From contig NZ_CP030117.1 in NCBI RefSeq assembly GCF_001039275.2, positions 5,380,001 through 5,444,000 of the forward strand: a stretch of DNA of 64,000 nucleotides. The letters run 5' to 3'. The notes beneath the pieces were generated by a model. That model saw only the letters and a program-made list of their open reading frames with translations. It searched no databases and had not been told where the DNA came from. Source of the stretch: Brevibacillus brevis (lineage in GTDB: Bacteria > Bacillota > Bacilli > Brevibacillales > Brevibacillaceae). Numbering within the stretch: position 1 is the first letter of the stretch; each line of letters begins with the position of its first letter. Position numbers and translations under genes: made by a program. Of this stretch, positions 51,667-60,449 are shown in pieces.

Positions 51667-52908
51667 TCATCCGAATGATGTGTAATCTCCGTCGCCATCG
51701 TAAGCGAGTGGTAAATTGTTGGAGTATGCCTCTGTCACTCCATCATCCTTATATCGCTTGACCGTCATCGACGGGTAGTTTCCGTTTTCATCCGGCGTAC
51801 CGTTCAAGATCGTCCGCATAAAAAGCGTCGTCCCGTCCGTCCTGTAGTAATCAACTTGCCGGAATTTTCCGTTTGCATCCTTGAGACTTCGGACAGTCTT
51901 GTTCAAACCCAGCATATCGAATCTCATAAAACGAGCCGACGCCGAATTTTCGTCCAAATCCATTAAGAATCTCCGTCCGTCCTCGCTAACCACATCGAAG
52001 CGATTTCCATTTGCGGCGAACAATGATCTTATGTTGGACTCTTCGGCTATTTTCGTTCCGTTTTTGAACTGAATTTCTTTGGTATTTACAACAAATTGAT
52101 CTCCAATATCGACAATCCCGTTGAAATTTAACGTCAATAGACTTTTGTCCCATTGTCCGTCGTCTTTCAACAAGTGAAAAGCAACCATACCTGAATCGCT
52201 TACGATATTTACTAATCGTTTGTCTGCCGTACCATCTGTGTCGAACAATTGGAATGCCGGAGCTGTGTTTGCAACTCTGATCGCAATGTCCCCGGTCTTT
52301 TTCGCGTACTGTGTGTGCGGATCGGCAGCTCCCGTATGAGCATCCAGTTTCGCCTGAGTACCTGCAGCCTCACCAGTAATACTAAAAGCTCCTTTGCCTT
52401 GGGCATCCAATCGAGGTATTTTGTTTGCTCCACTCGTACCTACTTCTGTTTGCTTAACAAACATATCCTTCGACACGATGTTTCTCCCGTCAACCGAAGT
52501 AATGATAGAACTCGCATCGGTGGCAAAGTACCACAATTTGCATTTAGCATCGGCTGTTGCCTGAGATGTCGTGTTTTTCACCACACCATCAGAATCCAAG
52601 TAAATATACTGACCTTGCGTGGCACTTAACTTAATACTCCCCGAATTCACTCCAAAACGCACACCATTTACATAGGCCACCCCTGCTGTCCATTGAGCTG
52701 TTAATCCGCTTGCTGAAAACTCCAATCCTGAAACCACGGGACTACCAATCACTGTTTGCGCCAAAGCCTCAGTAAGTACTTGCGCGTCAGTAATCCCCTG
52801 CTCCATTTTATTCATCCGTGCTGCCGTTACCTTTGTTCCCTGCTGTACAACATCCCCTGTTACGGGGTCAACAATATGGTCAACCCAGGTCGTCTTTTGA
52901 TAAGCCAC
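51667..52908 (-). CDS. tail fibre protein (XkdV-like position)
   Basis: A 413-aa protein. Its N-terminus (TWVDHIVDPVTGDVVQQGTK, then ARMNKMEQGITDAQ) is the typical phage tail-fibre start that joins the baseplate. The middle contains repeats on beta-structure (FQLFDTDGTADKRLVNIVS, SLLTLNFNGIVDIGDQFVVN), and the tail resembles a trimeric beta-helix. It is the main candidate for target recognition. Start ATG; stop 15 bp before the repeat-rich gene. Confidence 0.8.
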   Translation of the reverse strand: MAYQKTTWVDHIVDPVTGDVVQQGTKVTAARMNKMEQGITDAQVLTEALAQTVIGSPVVSGLEFSASGLTAQWTAGVAYVNGVRFGVNSGSIKLSATQGQYIYLDSDGVVKNTTSQATADAKCKLWYFATDASSIITSVDGRNIVSKDMFVKQTEVGTSGANKIPRLDAQGKGAFSITGEAAGTQAKLDAHTGAADPHTQYAKKTGDIAIRVANTAPAFQLFDTDGTADKRLVNIVSDSGMVAFHLLKDDGQWDKSLLTLNFNGIVDIGDQFVVNTKEIQFKNGTKIAEESNIRSLFAANGNRFDVVSEDGRRFLMDLDENSASARFMRFDMLGLNKTVRSLKDANGKFRQVDYYRTDGTTLFMRTILNGTPDENGNYPSMTVKRYKDDGVTEAYSNNLPLAYDGDGDYTSFG

Positions 52909-53214
52909 TTATACCACCTTCACTTCCAGAGAAAATTCAAAAGCAACCAAAAGCCCGCTGTCACCCTTTACCACCTGCATGTTTTTCATTGCTAGAGCAT
53001 TGCCCTCACTGTCCACTAATACCGCCGACTGAATGCGCCCTTGTGCCTGTACATCGTCTAAGTAGATATATTTGGTTACTTTGAAGCCATTTTTAATTGT
53101 TTTGTAGATCGGATAAGATCGTAGCGTACCGTCTACGTTAATCAATGCCCCTTTAATCTGATTACTTAAATCATCTCGCAACAATTCTAGTAACCGATTT
53201 TGGATGATAGCCAA
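52909..53214 (-). CDS. small phage tail protein
   Basis: A 101-aa protein, MAIIQNRLLELLRDDLSNQI, with a central beta-rich part (TKYIYLDDVQAQGRIQSAVL). Unknown function. It lies between the XkdU-like gene and the fibre gene, abutting the fibre start, so probably a baseplate-fibre adaptor. Confidence 0.65.
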   Translation of the reverse strand: MAIIQNRLLELLRDDLSNQIKGALINVDGTLRSYPIYKTIKNGFKVTKYIYLDDVQAQGRIQSAVLVDSEGNALAMKNMQVVKGDSGLLVAFEFSLEVKVV

Positions 53215-53217
53215 GCC

Positions 53218-53862
53218 TTACACCTCCCCTTCTGGATACATCATGTTTGTTAGCGGATAGTTCACCGCATGAAAGCGGGTAGCCTCAGCAACCTGCACCG
53301 TTTCTCGGAAAATGCGTCCTTCCATGTCGTCTTCAGGATAGAACATCCCACAGATTGGATATTCAACCTCAATAAAACGAGTTGGTGCCGAAATAAGGAT
53401 ATCTTCACCTCTGCTGTTAACTGCCACCCTGCTACTGTTGACATGCAAAGGCCTAACCCACTCAAAGTCCTTGGACAATTCAACAGCATTAATTGGTTGT
53501 TCCGCTGAGAATTCGAAAACGATCTCCTTATTCGGGAAATCCTCTGTTACTTTCTCTAGCTCTCCAGCAGCTTGTCCCATTGCTTCTAGTACAGGTAAAG
53601 TAAATGGCGACCGAGCCCAATGCTTTCTTTGAATGTTTTTACGTCGCTCTTCAATGGACTGCAATTGCTTACTGCCAAAGTAGATCCAATCCCAAACATC
53701 CAGTCCCCAGGTTGCTGACCATGGGCTAAACTGTTGCAGGATATCCTCACGCTGAGAATGGAAAGCATCTACCGCTGTTCCCGCACCTTCCAAGTGGTAT
53801 TCCGCCACTTCATTCTCATACCATTGCGGCGGTAGCATCCGCCGATAGCGTTCTGGAATCAT
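53218..53862 (-). CDS. xkdU: XkdU-like baseplate protein (DUF2313/YmfQ)
   Basis: A 214-aa protein, MIPERYRRMLPPQWYENEVA, with WSATWGLDVWDWIYFG and IEERRKNIQRKHWARSPFTL, matching the YmfQ/DUF2313 family that joins baseplate wedges to fibres. It overlaps the XkdT gene by 4 bp (ATGA). The C-terminal part repeats MFYPEDDME/MMYPEGEV. Confidence 0.8.
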   Translation of the reverse strand: MIPERYRRMLPPQWYENEVAEYHLEGAGTAVDAFHSQREDILQQFSPWSATWGLDVWDWIYFGSKQLQSIEERRKNIQRKHWARSPFTLPVLEAMGQAAGELEKVTEDFPNKEIVFEFSAEQPINAVELSKDFEWVRPLHVNSSRVAVNSRGEDILISAPTRFIEVEYPICGMFYPEDDMEGRIFRETVQVAEATRFHAVNYPLTNMMYPEGEV

Positions 53863-54674
53863 GTCGTCACCACCACGGTTAACGTCGCCACAGAATCAGC
53901 AGGCACCGTCAAGTTCACTTCCCCATCATTTAAGGTGTAGCCTGTAAAATCCGTCACGCCATCCACGAAAAAGAGCGCACCGATCTGCTGGTATACGATC
54001 TGCGAACGCCCTTTTAAATAGGTTTGGATTTGCTTGCTGATCTGTTCTTGAATCTTTGCCAAATCGGCATCTGGACGTATAATCACTTTCACGTTGACGG
54101 CTACCGGAAACACTTTTGCGGGATGGATTTGGAGATCGTGCAGTGCTCGTCGCTTGTCTTCCAGCTTCGTCCGTACTTGCTGTGCCAGCTCAGGTGTAGC
54201 TGGCTGACCAGTCAAGTCCGTAATGTACACATCAATAGACAGATCGTGCCGCGCTTTCTCGACGGCGATTGCTCCACCTACGCCCTCAACATTTCGGGTC
54301 CAACGCTCATAGTCTTGCTTGCGTCCATCCCCTTCTTCTGTTCGGGCCCTATCGATCAACCTTTGTCTGTAGACATCGTCCTCTTCTGCCACATTCCTTT
54401 GCAGTCCAAAGAATACGCCAATTGCGTCCAAAAACTTCCCGTCCGCCCAAGGGAGGAATCTTTGGAGAAAGCCATATTCCAAAAGCTGCTGCTGATCGCT
54501 GATTTCCTCCGCAATCGGGTAGCTCAAGTCATAGTAGATTTCCCCTTCCTCCGTAGCAGGTGGCGTATCTCCTCGCTGCTCAGCCAATTTCGCCATTCTG
54601 TTCGTCATCCGTTGATAAATCTGGTCCGGCGTCTCCCGAAGTATCGGCATCTCAGGCTTCTCTAACGTTGCCAT
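53859..54674 (-). CDS. xkdT: baseplate J/gp47 family protein (XkdT-like)
   Basis: A 271-aa baseplate wedge protein. Blocks ERTPDQIYQRM-like LRETPDQIYQRMTNRMAKLA, FLDAIGVFFGLQRNVAEEDD, VYRQRLIDRARTEEGDGRKQ and VYITDLTGQPATPELAQQV are characteristic of baseplate J. It starts inside the 3' end of the XkdS gene (13-bp overlap). Forms the baseplate wedge of contractile tails. Confidence 0.9.
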   Translation of the reverse strand: MATLEKPEMPILRETPDQIYQRMTNRMAKLAEQRGDTPPATEEGEIYYDLSYPIAEEISDQQQLLEYGFLQRFLPWADGKFLDAIGVFFGLQRNVAEEDDVYRQRLIDRARTEEGDGRKQDYERWTRNVEGVGGAIAVEKARHDLSIDVYITDLTGQPATPELAQQVRTKLEDKRRALHDLQIHPAKVFPVAVNVKVIIRPDADLAKIQEQISKQIQTYLKGRSQIVYQQIGALFFVDGVTDFTGYTLNDGEVNLTVPADSVATLTVVVTT

Positions 54675-55099
54675 GCATCCACCTCCATTCTCGTCGATCC
54701 ACGCATCCCGGCAATCTCCACATGCAAAATAACCCGATTCCCCTCGTAATGGATATCGAGCACCTCCGCATGCTCAATCTCACTGTGCGCCTCCAACGCT
54801 TCTTGCACCTGTGCCTTAATCACGGACAAGGACAGCGCAGACCGCATTCGCCCTTTGTCTGACAAAAAATCCACACCATACCGTTCCGAGTAGATCGCAT
54901 AGCGGAACCGCCGTGTATGGAGGATCTTTTTTACAGTTTCCTCCAAGTACTCCACGTACGTTTTGGTACGTAAATATCTGCCGTCTGGTCCCTGCTTCAG
55001 CTGCTTCGTTTCCCAATCGAACCGATATGTCCACGGAATCGGTAATTCGGTTCCTAGCGCCAATATCTCTTCTGTCCCTTGCAACTGCGGAAACATCAT
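54662..55099 (-). CDS. xkdS: XkdS-like protein (DUF2634, gp25-like)
   Basis: A 145-aa protein: TYRFDWETKQLKQGPDGRY, KTYVEYLEETVKKILHT and RFRYAIYSERYGVDF, typical of DUF2634 baseplate proteins related to gp25/lysozyme-like wedge proteins. The start is ATG 55099, overlapping the XkdR stop (ATGA); the longer frame to 55138 would only overlap the previous gene. Confidence 0.85.
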   Translation of the reverse strand: MMFPQLQGTEEILALGTELPIPWTYRFDWETKQLKQGPDGRYLRTKTYVEYLEETVKKILHTRRFRYAIYSERYGVDFLSDKGRMRSALSLSVIKAQVQEALEAHSEIEHAEVLDIHYEGNRVILHVEIAGMRGSTRMEVDAWQR

Positions 55100-55344
55100 T
55101 CCACCACCCCAAGCAGGAGGTATTGTTCGTTGTTGCAACGCAACAGGGCTACTTTTTTACCCACATCCTCTGGCTTTAATTGGGCAGATCGTAAAGCCGA
55201 CAGCTCATACGGCTCCAAGGGGGTCGGGTCCTCGTCCAGCTTTACAGACAAGGGTGACAGCGACAAAAGCTTGCCGAACTCCCCTCGCGTGTTCTCGATG
55301 CCGTCCTGTGAGTACCCTCTCAGTTTTGCAATAACGGAATGCAT
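55096..55344 (-). CDS. xkdR: XkdR-like protein (DUF2577)
   Basis: An 82-aa protein with LLSLSPLSVKLDEDPTPLEP and GKKVALLRCNNEQYLLLGVV, the beta-rich OB-like text of DUF2577 spike-associated proteins. Start ATG 55344 directly after the XkdQ gene; stop overlaps the XkdS start. Confidence 0.85.
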   Translation of the reverse strand: MHSVIAKLRGYSQDGIENTRGEFGKLLSLSPLSVKLDEDPTPLEPYELSALRSAQLKPEDVGKKVALLRCNNEQYLLLGVVE

Positions 55345-55347
55345 CCC

Positions 55348-56310
55348 TCACGTCCTCCTTTCCAATTGGAGATCCATTGTGTATTGACCGCCATGCCAAC
55401 GCGCTTGGCAGCTAGTGACGATCCAATCTGTGATGGTTTTATTGTCTTTTTCCATGATTTTGATGAGCCACCCAGCACGCAGCCGCGCTGCATTTTCATC
55501 CTCGTGCCTAACCGATATCGAGCGTGTCTTGGGGATTTTGGACAACTCTGCAAGCTGCTTGGCTGCCATTCCAGCTACGTTTTTATCCTCACCTGCGTCG
55601 ATGACTTTTTGCATGCGCCCGATTTGTTTGACTAGGCTATCATTTGATTTCGTTGCACTGCTCACAACCCGATCATCTCGGTAGCGCTCTACGGTCACGA
55701 CGGTGTAAACTTCTTCAATACTTTCGCCCGTCGAACTGCTTGCGAGTAAACTGGCCTTGAACATCGGGATGATACTGTTTTTCCCCTCGGGCAGTACCAT
55801 CAGCTTTTCGCGCTGGTATTGTACGAAATAGCGGATGCCTGTCTTTTCATAAGCTTGCTCGGTCAGCGAAGTAAAGAGAGACGTGTATGATTGGGATGGG
55901 ATTCTCTCCTTAATCGTGAAACCAAAGGGAGGGCAGCTAAAATTGATACCTGCCGACTTGATGATTCGTGCAAGCTCTGTCCCTGCGTCCCCGTCCAGCT
56001 TGAGTCTGGAGATTTCGTTTTTTTGCAAATACCAGCCCAACTCGTATGCTGTGGCGGATAGATCGCCTGTCCGATCGTCTCGGTCAAAACGAACGAGCGG
56101 GCCATGGAAAAGCTGTTGGGATTCTTTTAGCTCCGCACCCGCAAAGAGCATCAAAAAACCCGCCGATTGCAGCGGCGGGCCTTCCTTGATTCTCACATCA
56201 CTATTTTGAGCGATTTGTCCCCTGGCCGAGGACCAGGAAAGCTCGGTAACGGCCGGGGTCAGGTCATAGCGGGTCTGTTCTTTTCCGTAAATGACTTTCA
56301 TTCCATCCAC
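55348..56310 (-). CDS. xkdQ: XkdQ-like late control protein D/baseplate hub
   Basis: A 320-aa protein, opening KVIYGKEQTRYDLTPAVTEL. Conserved hub text: FDRDDRTGDLSATAYELGWY, SFTSLTEQAYEKTGIRYFVQ-like and YTVVTVERYRDDRVVSSATK, as in phage late control D/gp27-like hubs of PBSX. It carries the central spike and organises the baseplate. Follows XkdP by 4 bp. Confidence 0.88.
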   Translation of the reverse strand: MDGMKVIYGKEQTRYDLTPAVTELSWSSARGQIAQNSDVRIKEGPPLQSAGFLMLFAGAELKESQQLFHGPLVRFDRDDRTGDLSATAYELGWYLQKNEISRLKLDGDAGTELARIIKSAGINFSCPPFGFTIKERIPSQSYTSLFTSLTEQAYEKTGIRYFVQYQREKLMVLPEGKNSIIPMFKASLLASSSTGESIEEVYTVVTVERYRDDRVVSSATKSNDSLVKQIGRMQKVIDAGEDKNVAGMAAKQLAELSKIPKTRSISVRHEDENAARLRAGWLIKIMEKDNKTITDWIVTSCQARWHGGQYTMDLQLERRT

Positions 56311-56314
56311 TCCG

Positions 56315-56899
56315 TTACTTAACTACTTTTAGCTTTTCATTTATCTCTAATTTCTTGTACTCCGATTTTTCACTGTCTATTCGAGGAGCAGCTTGTTGCT
56401 TCAGTGTCTTCTTAGCTACCTTCCCGCTGGTGTTCGGGCGAGCTGGCTGCTGTTTCGTGATGACTGTACCTGGGGATAGAAGCTGCGTTTGATTACTCCA
56501 CGTAATAAATTCATCTTTCACAAACAATGGAAGATCAATGGAGCCGTGAAAATCGACGTTTTTCCCTTGGAATTTTCCGTCACATGGCCCGATGAGCACA
56601 TTCCACGCCAAATCAAGCTCGTCTATAGTCAAAAGTGCTTCGGAGCCCGTTAAGCGATCCAATCCAGCAAGCCACTGTCTAGGACCTTGATAGCCCTGCA
56701 CCTCGACATAAGGAGCCGTACTGTCTCCGGGTAAGATGAAGTCAAAAGAGATAGACTTTGGGCGTCTGGAAGAGATCCGATTGCCGGACAATAACGTGAT
56801 TGAAGTCGTACTTTCGATGTCGTTGCCGTAGCCGCGAAACTGGATCTCTGCAGGTGTGACTGGAAATGTCAGCCTATATTTTCCTTGCAAGCGGATCAT
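56315..56899 (-). CDS. xkdP: XkdP-like tail protein without LysM domain
   Basis: A 194-aa protein. The N-terminal ~125 residues match the XkdP core (RLTFPVTPAEIQFRGYGNDI, LTIDELDLAWNVLIGPC). In PBSX the C-terminus is a LysM wall-binding domain. Here the region after residue ~130 is a Lys/Gln-rich, low-complexity tail (PARPNTSGKVAKKTLKQQ), so LysM is missing or replaced. It overlaps the tape-measure gene by 4 bp. Tail-terminal adaptor that links the tape measure to the hub. Confidence 0.82.
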   Translation of the reverse strand: MIRLQGKYRLTFPVTPAEIQFRGYGNDIESTTSITLLSGNRISSRRPKSISFDFILPGDSTAPYVEVQGYQGPRQWLAGLDRLTGSEALLTIDELDLAWNVLIGPCDGKFQGKNVDFHGSIDLPLFVKDEFITWSNQTQLLSPGTVITKQQPARPNTSGKVAKKTLKQQAAPRIDSEKSEYKKLEINEKLKVVK

Positions 56900-59367
56900 G
56901 TCGTTACTCCTCCCCTCGTCTCTAGTGCATCCAGCAGCGAGCGTTCGATGATGTCTTTGATGCGTTGAGCGACAGACGGGTCAGTAAGCATTTTCAGCAT
57001 GGTCGGGATATCCTGTAGCATGCCTTGTACATGTAAAGGTATCGAGATTTGTGGAATAGTGATAGAGACAGGCTGCGATTTTACTGGATCGTTGCTTACA
57101 GGTGAGAGATTGGGAATAGGAGGACCTGCTGGTATTGGTGGTTGCATCGTCGCAGATTGTGCAGGAGTATTGCCCTGCCACCACGACTTGATCCCGTCGT
57201 ATAATGCTCCACCCACAAACGATCCCCCCATACCTCCAATCACCCCACCTACAACACCACCAATAGCTGTACCAATCCCAGGTAACACCGAACCAATAGC
57301 TGCTCCAGTAGCCGCTCCCGCTGCTGCCCCTCCCCAGCCACCAAGTGCTTCTGCTCCCACTTGTGCTGCAGTATCCAGCTTGTTTTCTGAACCTGCAATA
57401 GCAGTTACACCTAGTAAAGTTCCTAAAAGAGGCACCCTTCTAAGTCCCCCTTTGAGCATGCTTTTCCAGCCGCCTCTACTTGCAGCTTTGCCGGTCTCCG
57501 CTAGATTGCCGGCACTATCTGGACCAGGTTGGTTACCTGCTGAAGACGTAGCTGGGGCGCTGTTCTTGCTTTTTCCGTCTGTTTTGGCGATTTCTCGTTG
57601 GGAACCACCAATAAGAGTATCAGGTGTGTGTCCTGCTGTAGAAGCAGTTGGAGAAGCGTTTCGGCGCTTGCGGTCAGCTTTGGCCCCTTCTTCTGGCGCA
57701 CCTCCAGTATCCGAACTAGGCTTATTGCCTCTTTGAGAGCTATCTGAAGCACCTTTTTTCTTAGATTTATATTTAAAAGAAGGTCTCAGTGTTGTCTTGC
57801 CATCACAACAGCAGCAGCCTTTGTTCCCACCTGCCCCCAAATTGCCTTTTTTAGGGGCAAGCGATGCGTTCTCGTTGGAAGAAGATTTCTCTTTTTTTCT
57901 GCTGAAAAAATCTCGTGTTGTAGTCAATAGACCTTTCATGGCCGTAACTGTACTGGCAAGCATGACACCAAGCGTAGAAAGTGCTGCAAAAGCGCCACCA
58001 ACATAAACTGCAGCTAGCCTTGCCTCTGGGGACCAAGTGTTAAACCAGTTAAAGAATCCCGCGGTCACATTCGAAATCGTTACAGCTACTCCAGATAAAT
58101 CACTAGCAATCTGTGTGACCGCGTCCATTGCTGCATTTTTCGCTGTGTTTTGCGCTTGCATCATCTTCATGAACTCATTCTCATTGACAGCGGCATCATA
58201 AGCCAACTGCGCCTCCGATGCATTCACTTTCGAACCAGTCGCACCTGTAGCAATTTTCTTTATTTCTTCCAAGCTGGACGATAACTCTCCTTCACTCCCT
58301 CCCAAAGCCGTCATTATATCTTGTTGTTTAGTTGGATTTTTCGGATCATCCTTCATCAAAGATGTGGTTGTCAGTACTTTTGCTAAGGCAATGTTCTGAG
58401 CGTCTTTATCTCCAGTCGATAGAGCTGTTGTTAACCTTTTCGCTTCTTCTTCGGCTCTGATCTTTGCTTCTTCCGCGCTCATACCTTGGTTTTCATATTC
58501 GGTCTGGAAGTGGCTTGTCAATGCTCCTTTAGCGGTTAATTGCTTCAGCGCGCCTTCGCGTAGAATACTAAATGACTTTGTATCATTCAAAACCTTCCCC
58601 ATGGCCTCGAAACTCGTCGCCATTTGTTCAGGTGTTTTGAGAAAATTGCCTTTTTGAGCATTCAGTTCCGCCATCGCCTCTACGAACTTGAGGTTGACAC
58701 TCGCCCCACCATTATTGCTCATATGCTGAAGCGCATTCGCCAGATTTTCTGCATTTTGTGTTTGAGTAGATGCCCCCATCGCGGCCATCATTTTCACGGT
58801 GTCCTCTGGAGCAAATTTGGTCGTAACATTGAGCAGTGCTGCTTGCTTGGCGTATTGTGCACCATTGTCAGCATTGGCCAGCTCACCTTTGGAAATAAGA
58901 TCCATTGCCTTAGAAAGGCTCATGTACGGATTGAGCGTGGTCATTTGTTTTGCAGTCTCTTCAAATTTCCTGATTTTATCTTCGGATTTCCCGCTAGCAG
59001 CATACAACGCACGCTCTCTAGCGACTAACTTTGCTTCGTCTGTTACTGACGCCATACTAGTTCCCAAGGCTACCCCAGTAACCAAGCCTCCGAGCCCGAC
59101 AAGTTCCTTTTTCACTTCGCCCAGCTTGCTCATCATGTCCTTGAATTCAATCTTTGGCTTCGCCGTCACCTTGTCCAACTTGTTGGTTTCCTCACGCAGC
59201 TTCCGCATATCCTGCTGCATCTGCGACATACCATCCGAAAACTCTCTCGCCATCTTTTGCATCACTTTACTGGTTTCGCCCATGGCCTTCGTGAGCTTTT
59301 CGGTTTCCTTGACCATATTGGTCATTTCCTGACGAGCTGCTTTTAATTTCGCTTTTTCAGTTGCCAT
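56896..59367 (-). CDS. xkdO: tape measure protein (XkdO-like)
   Basis: An 823-aa protein whose length should set tail length. N-terminal ~90 residues are coiled coil (TKAMGETSKVMQKMAREFSD). A predicted helical core follows (ALYAASGKSEDKIRKFEETA). A hydrophobic segment near 440-470 comes next, then a low-complexity linker, and a glycine/alanine membrane-like stretch near 690-740 (AGAATGAAIGSVLPGIGTAI, GGVVGGVIGGMGGSFVGG). Unlike many phage tape measures no transglycosylase or peptidase motif is seen. Also note GCCCCDG, four adjacent Cys near residue 520. Follows the tail-assembly chaperone frames. Confidence 0.9.
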   Translation of the reverse strand: MATEKAKLKAARQEMTNMVKETEKLTKAMGETSKVMQKMAREFSDGMSQMQQDMRKLREETNKLDKVTAKPKIEFKDMMSKLGEVKKELVGLGGLVTGVALGTSMASVTDEAKLVARERALYAASGKSEDKIRKFEETAKQMTTLNPYMSLSKAMDLISKGELANADNGAQYAKQAALLNVTTKFAPEDTVKMMAAMGASTQTQNAENLANALQHMSNNGGASVNLKFVEAMAELNAQKGNFLKTPEQMATSFEAMGKVLNDTKSFSILREGALKQLTAKGALTSHFQTEYENQGMSAEEAKIRAEEEAKRLTTALSTGDKDAQNIALAKVLTTTSLMKDDPKNPTKQQDIMTALGGSEGELSSSLEEIKKIATGATGSKVNASEAQLAYDAAVNENEFMKMMQAQNTAKNAAMDAVTQIASDLSGVAVTISNVTAGFFNWFNTWSPEARLAAVYVGGAFAALSTLGVMLASTVTAMKGLLTTTRDFFSRKKEKSSSNENASLAPKKGNLGAGGNKGCCCCDGKTTLRPSFKYKSKKKGASDSSQRGNKPSSDTGGAPEEGAKADRKRRNASPTASTAGHTPDTLIGGSQREIAKTDGKSKNSAPATSSAGNQPGPDSAGNLAETGKAASRGGWKSMLKGGLRRVPLLGTLLGVTAIAGSENKLDTAAQVGAEALGGWGGAAAGAATGAAIGSVLPGIGTAIGGVVGGVIGGMGGSFVGGALYDGIKSWWQGNTPAQSATMQPPIPAGPPIPNLSPVSNDPVKSQPVSITIPQISIPLHVQGMLQDIPTMLKMLTDPSVAQRIKDIIERSLLDALETRGGVTT

Positions 59368-59431
59368 TCTTTCACCCCCTGTCCTCCCCTGATGTGTCTA
59401 CATCCGCAAAACCGAGAAAAAGCCGGGAGAC

Positions 59432-59599
59432 CTACCCCCCAGCCCTTTCCTCGTCCTCCGCCTCAATCATCTGACAAGCAAAAATAAACAGCTTCTGCTT
59501 GTACAAATCGACTTCGTACTCGAGTAGATCCGACGGGCGGCCTCTGCCTTTTAGAAAAGCGCGGCAAATATGCCAGGCCTCGCCGTCAGATCGGATTAG
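59432..59599 (-). CDS. frameshifted C-terminal extension of tail-assembly chaperone
   Basis: Directly after the XkdN-like stop, the -1 frame is open for 55 codons (LIRSDGEAWHICRAFLKGRG and onward, ending DEERAGG at stop 59432). It has no start codon of its own with a ribosome site. The XkdN end reads GCA AAA AAC TAA on the minus strand, containing the slippery heptamer A AAA AAC (59599-59605). A -1 slip there would fuse the extension, giving a ~183-aa long form beside the 128-aa short form, as in lambda gpG/gpGT. Confidence 0.75.
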   Translation of the reverse strand, partial: LIRSDGEAWHICRAFLKGRGRPSDLLEYEVDLYKQKLFIFACQMIEAEDEERAGG

Positions 59600-59982
59600 T
59601 TTTTTGCTTCTTCAATGGCTTCTTCTTCTGTCTGGGTTGCATTGACTTCACGGACAGCATTGAGCAGCTTGGTGTAGCCCTCTGGATTGTCGCGGAAAAT
59701 TTTCTCGACGAGCTCGTACTTGGTGCCCACCTTGTACGCTTTCTTCAGCTCTTCCTGATTCCAAGGGAAATCGTGCTCAGTGGCCTTCACTAAACGAGCA
59801 TCGTTGTACAGGAACCAATCCGTTTTCTCGCCTTTGTCAGCCATACGTTCGCAATCGCGCAGCTCGGACAAATTCAATTGGCGAACCTTCCACTCGTCAC
59901 CGTCGATGGTTACAGTGATTTCTTTTCGCGAAGCTTGTTCATTGGCTTTGGCCAAAAATTTCTCGAGTTTGTTTTTGTTCAT
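59596..59982 (-). CDS. xkdN: XkdN-like tail-assembly chaperone, short form
   Basis: A 128-aa acidic protein: NKNKLEKFLAKANEQASRKE, VTIDGDEWKVRQLNLSELRD and FPWNQEELKKAYKVGTKYEL, typical of XkdN. It binds the tape measure protein during tail assembly. ATG 59982 is my choice; TTG 59988 is closer to the GGAGAG site and is possible. The 3' end contains the slippery site used for the longer form. It lies between the tube gene and the tape measure gene. Confidence 0.85.
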   Translation of the reverse strand: MNKNKLEKFLAKANEQASRKEITVTIDGDEWKVRQLNLSELRDCERMADKGEKTDWFLYNDARLVKATEHDFPWNQEELKKAYKVGTKYELVEKIFRDNPEGYTKLLNAVREVNATQTEEEAIEEAKN

Positions 59983-59996
59983 AGTCAAGCACTCTC

Positions 59997-60449
59997 CTAT
60001 TCCGTGTAGGTTGGTAATTCATCGAGGTAGTCCGGCTTTTCGATGGACATCCCTTTCAGGTCGTATGTCGCGTGATCGTTGCCATCTGCTTTTGCTTCCC
60101 ACAGCGTAATTTCGTCTGGGTTCAGCACGATGTTGGAAATGCGGACGCGTTCGGAGTTGCCCGCTTCCTTGTCCAGCGTCTCGCCGATCAGGAATGGGAG
60201 GACTGGGGTCTTGCCTTGCGTCAATTGATCGACGCAGTAGTATTTCAACGCAGCGTTGGTTGCGGTAATTTTCAATGTCACTTCTACATGCCAGTCGTTG
60301 ACGGTCTGGATTTTTCCTTTTTGCAGACGATTCGTATCGCCGTACTCCACCTTGAGGACCATTTTGCCTTCCAGGGTACCGAAGATTGGGTCTCCGTTTT
60401 CATCGTAAATTTGGCAGTTCTTCAGTTTAATATCGCGTGCAATAGCCAT
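59997..60449 (-). CDS. xkdM: tail tube protein (XkdM-like, DUF2001)
   Basis: A 150-aa tail tube subunit: MAIARDIKLKNCQIYDENGD, LKVEYGDTNRLQKGKIQTVN and RVRISNIVLNPDEITLWEAK, characteristic of XkdM. It forms the inner tube of the contractile tail. Start ATG overlaps the sheath stop (TAATG). Confidence 0.93.
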   Translation of the reverse strand: MAIARDIKLKNCQIYDENGDPIFGTLEGKMVLKVEYGDTNRLQKGKIQTVNDWHVEVTLKITATNAALKYYCVDQLTQGKTPVLPFLIGETLDKEAGNSERVRISNIVLNPDEITLWEAKADGNDHATYDLKGMSIEKPDYLDELPTYTE

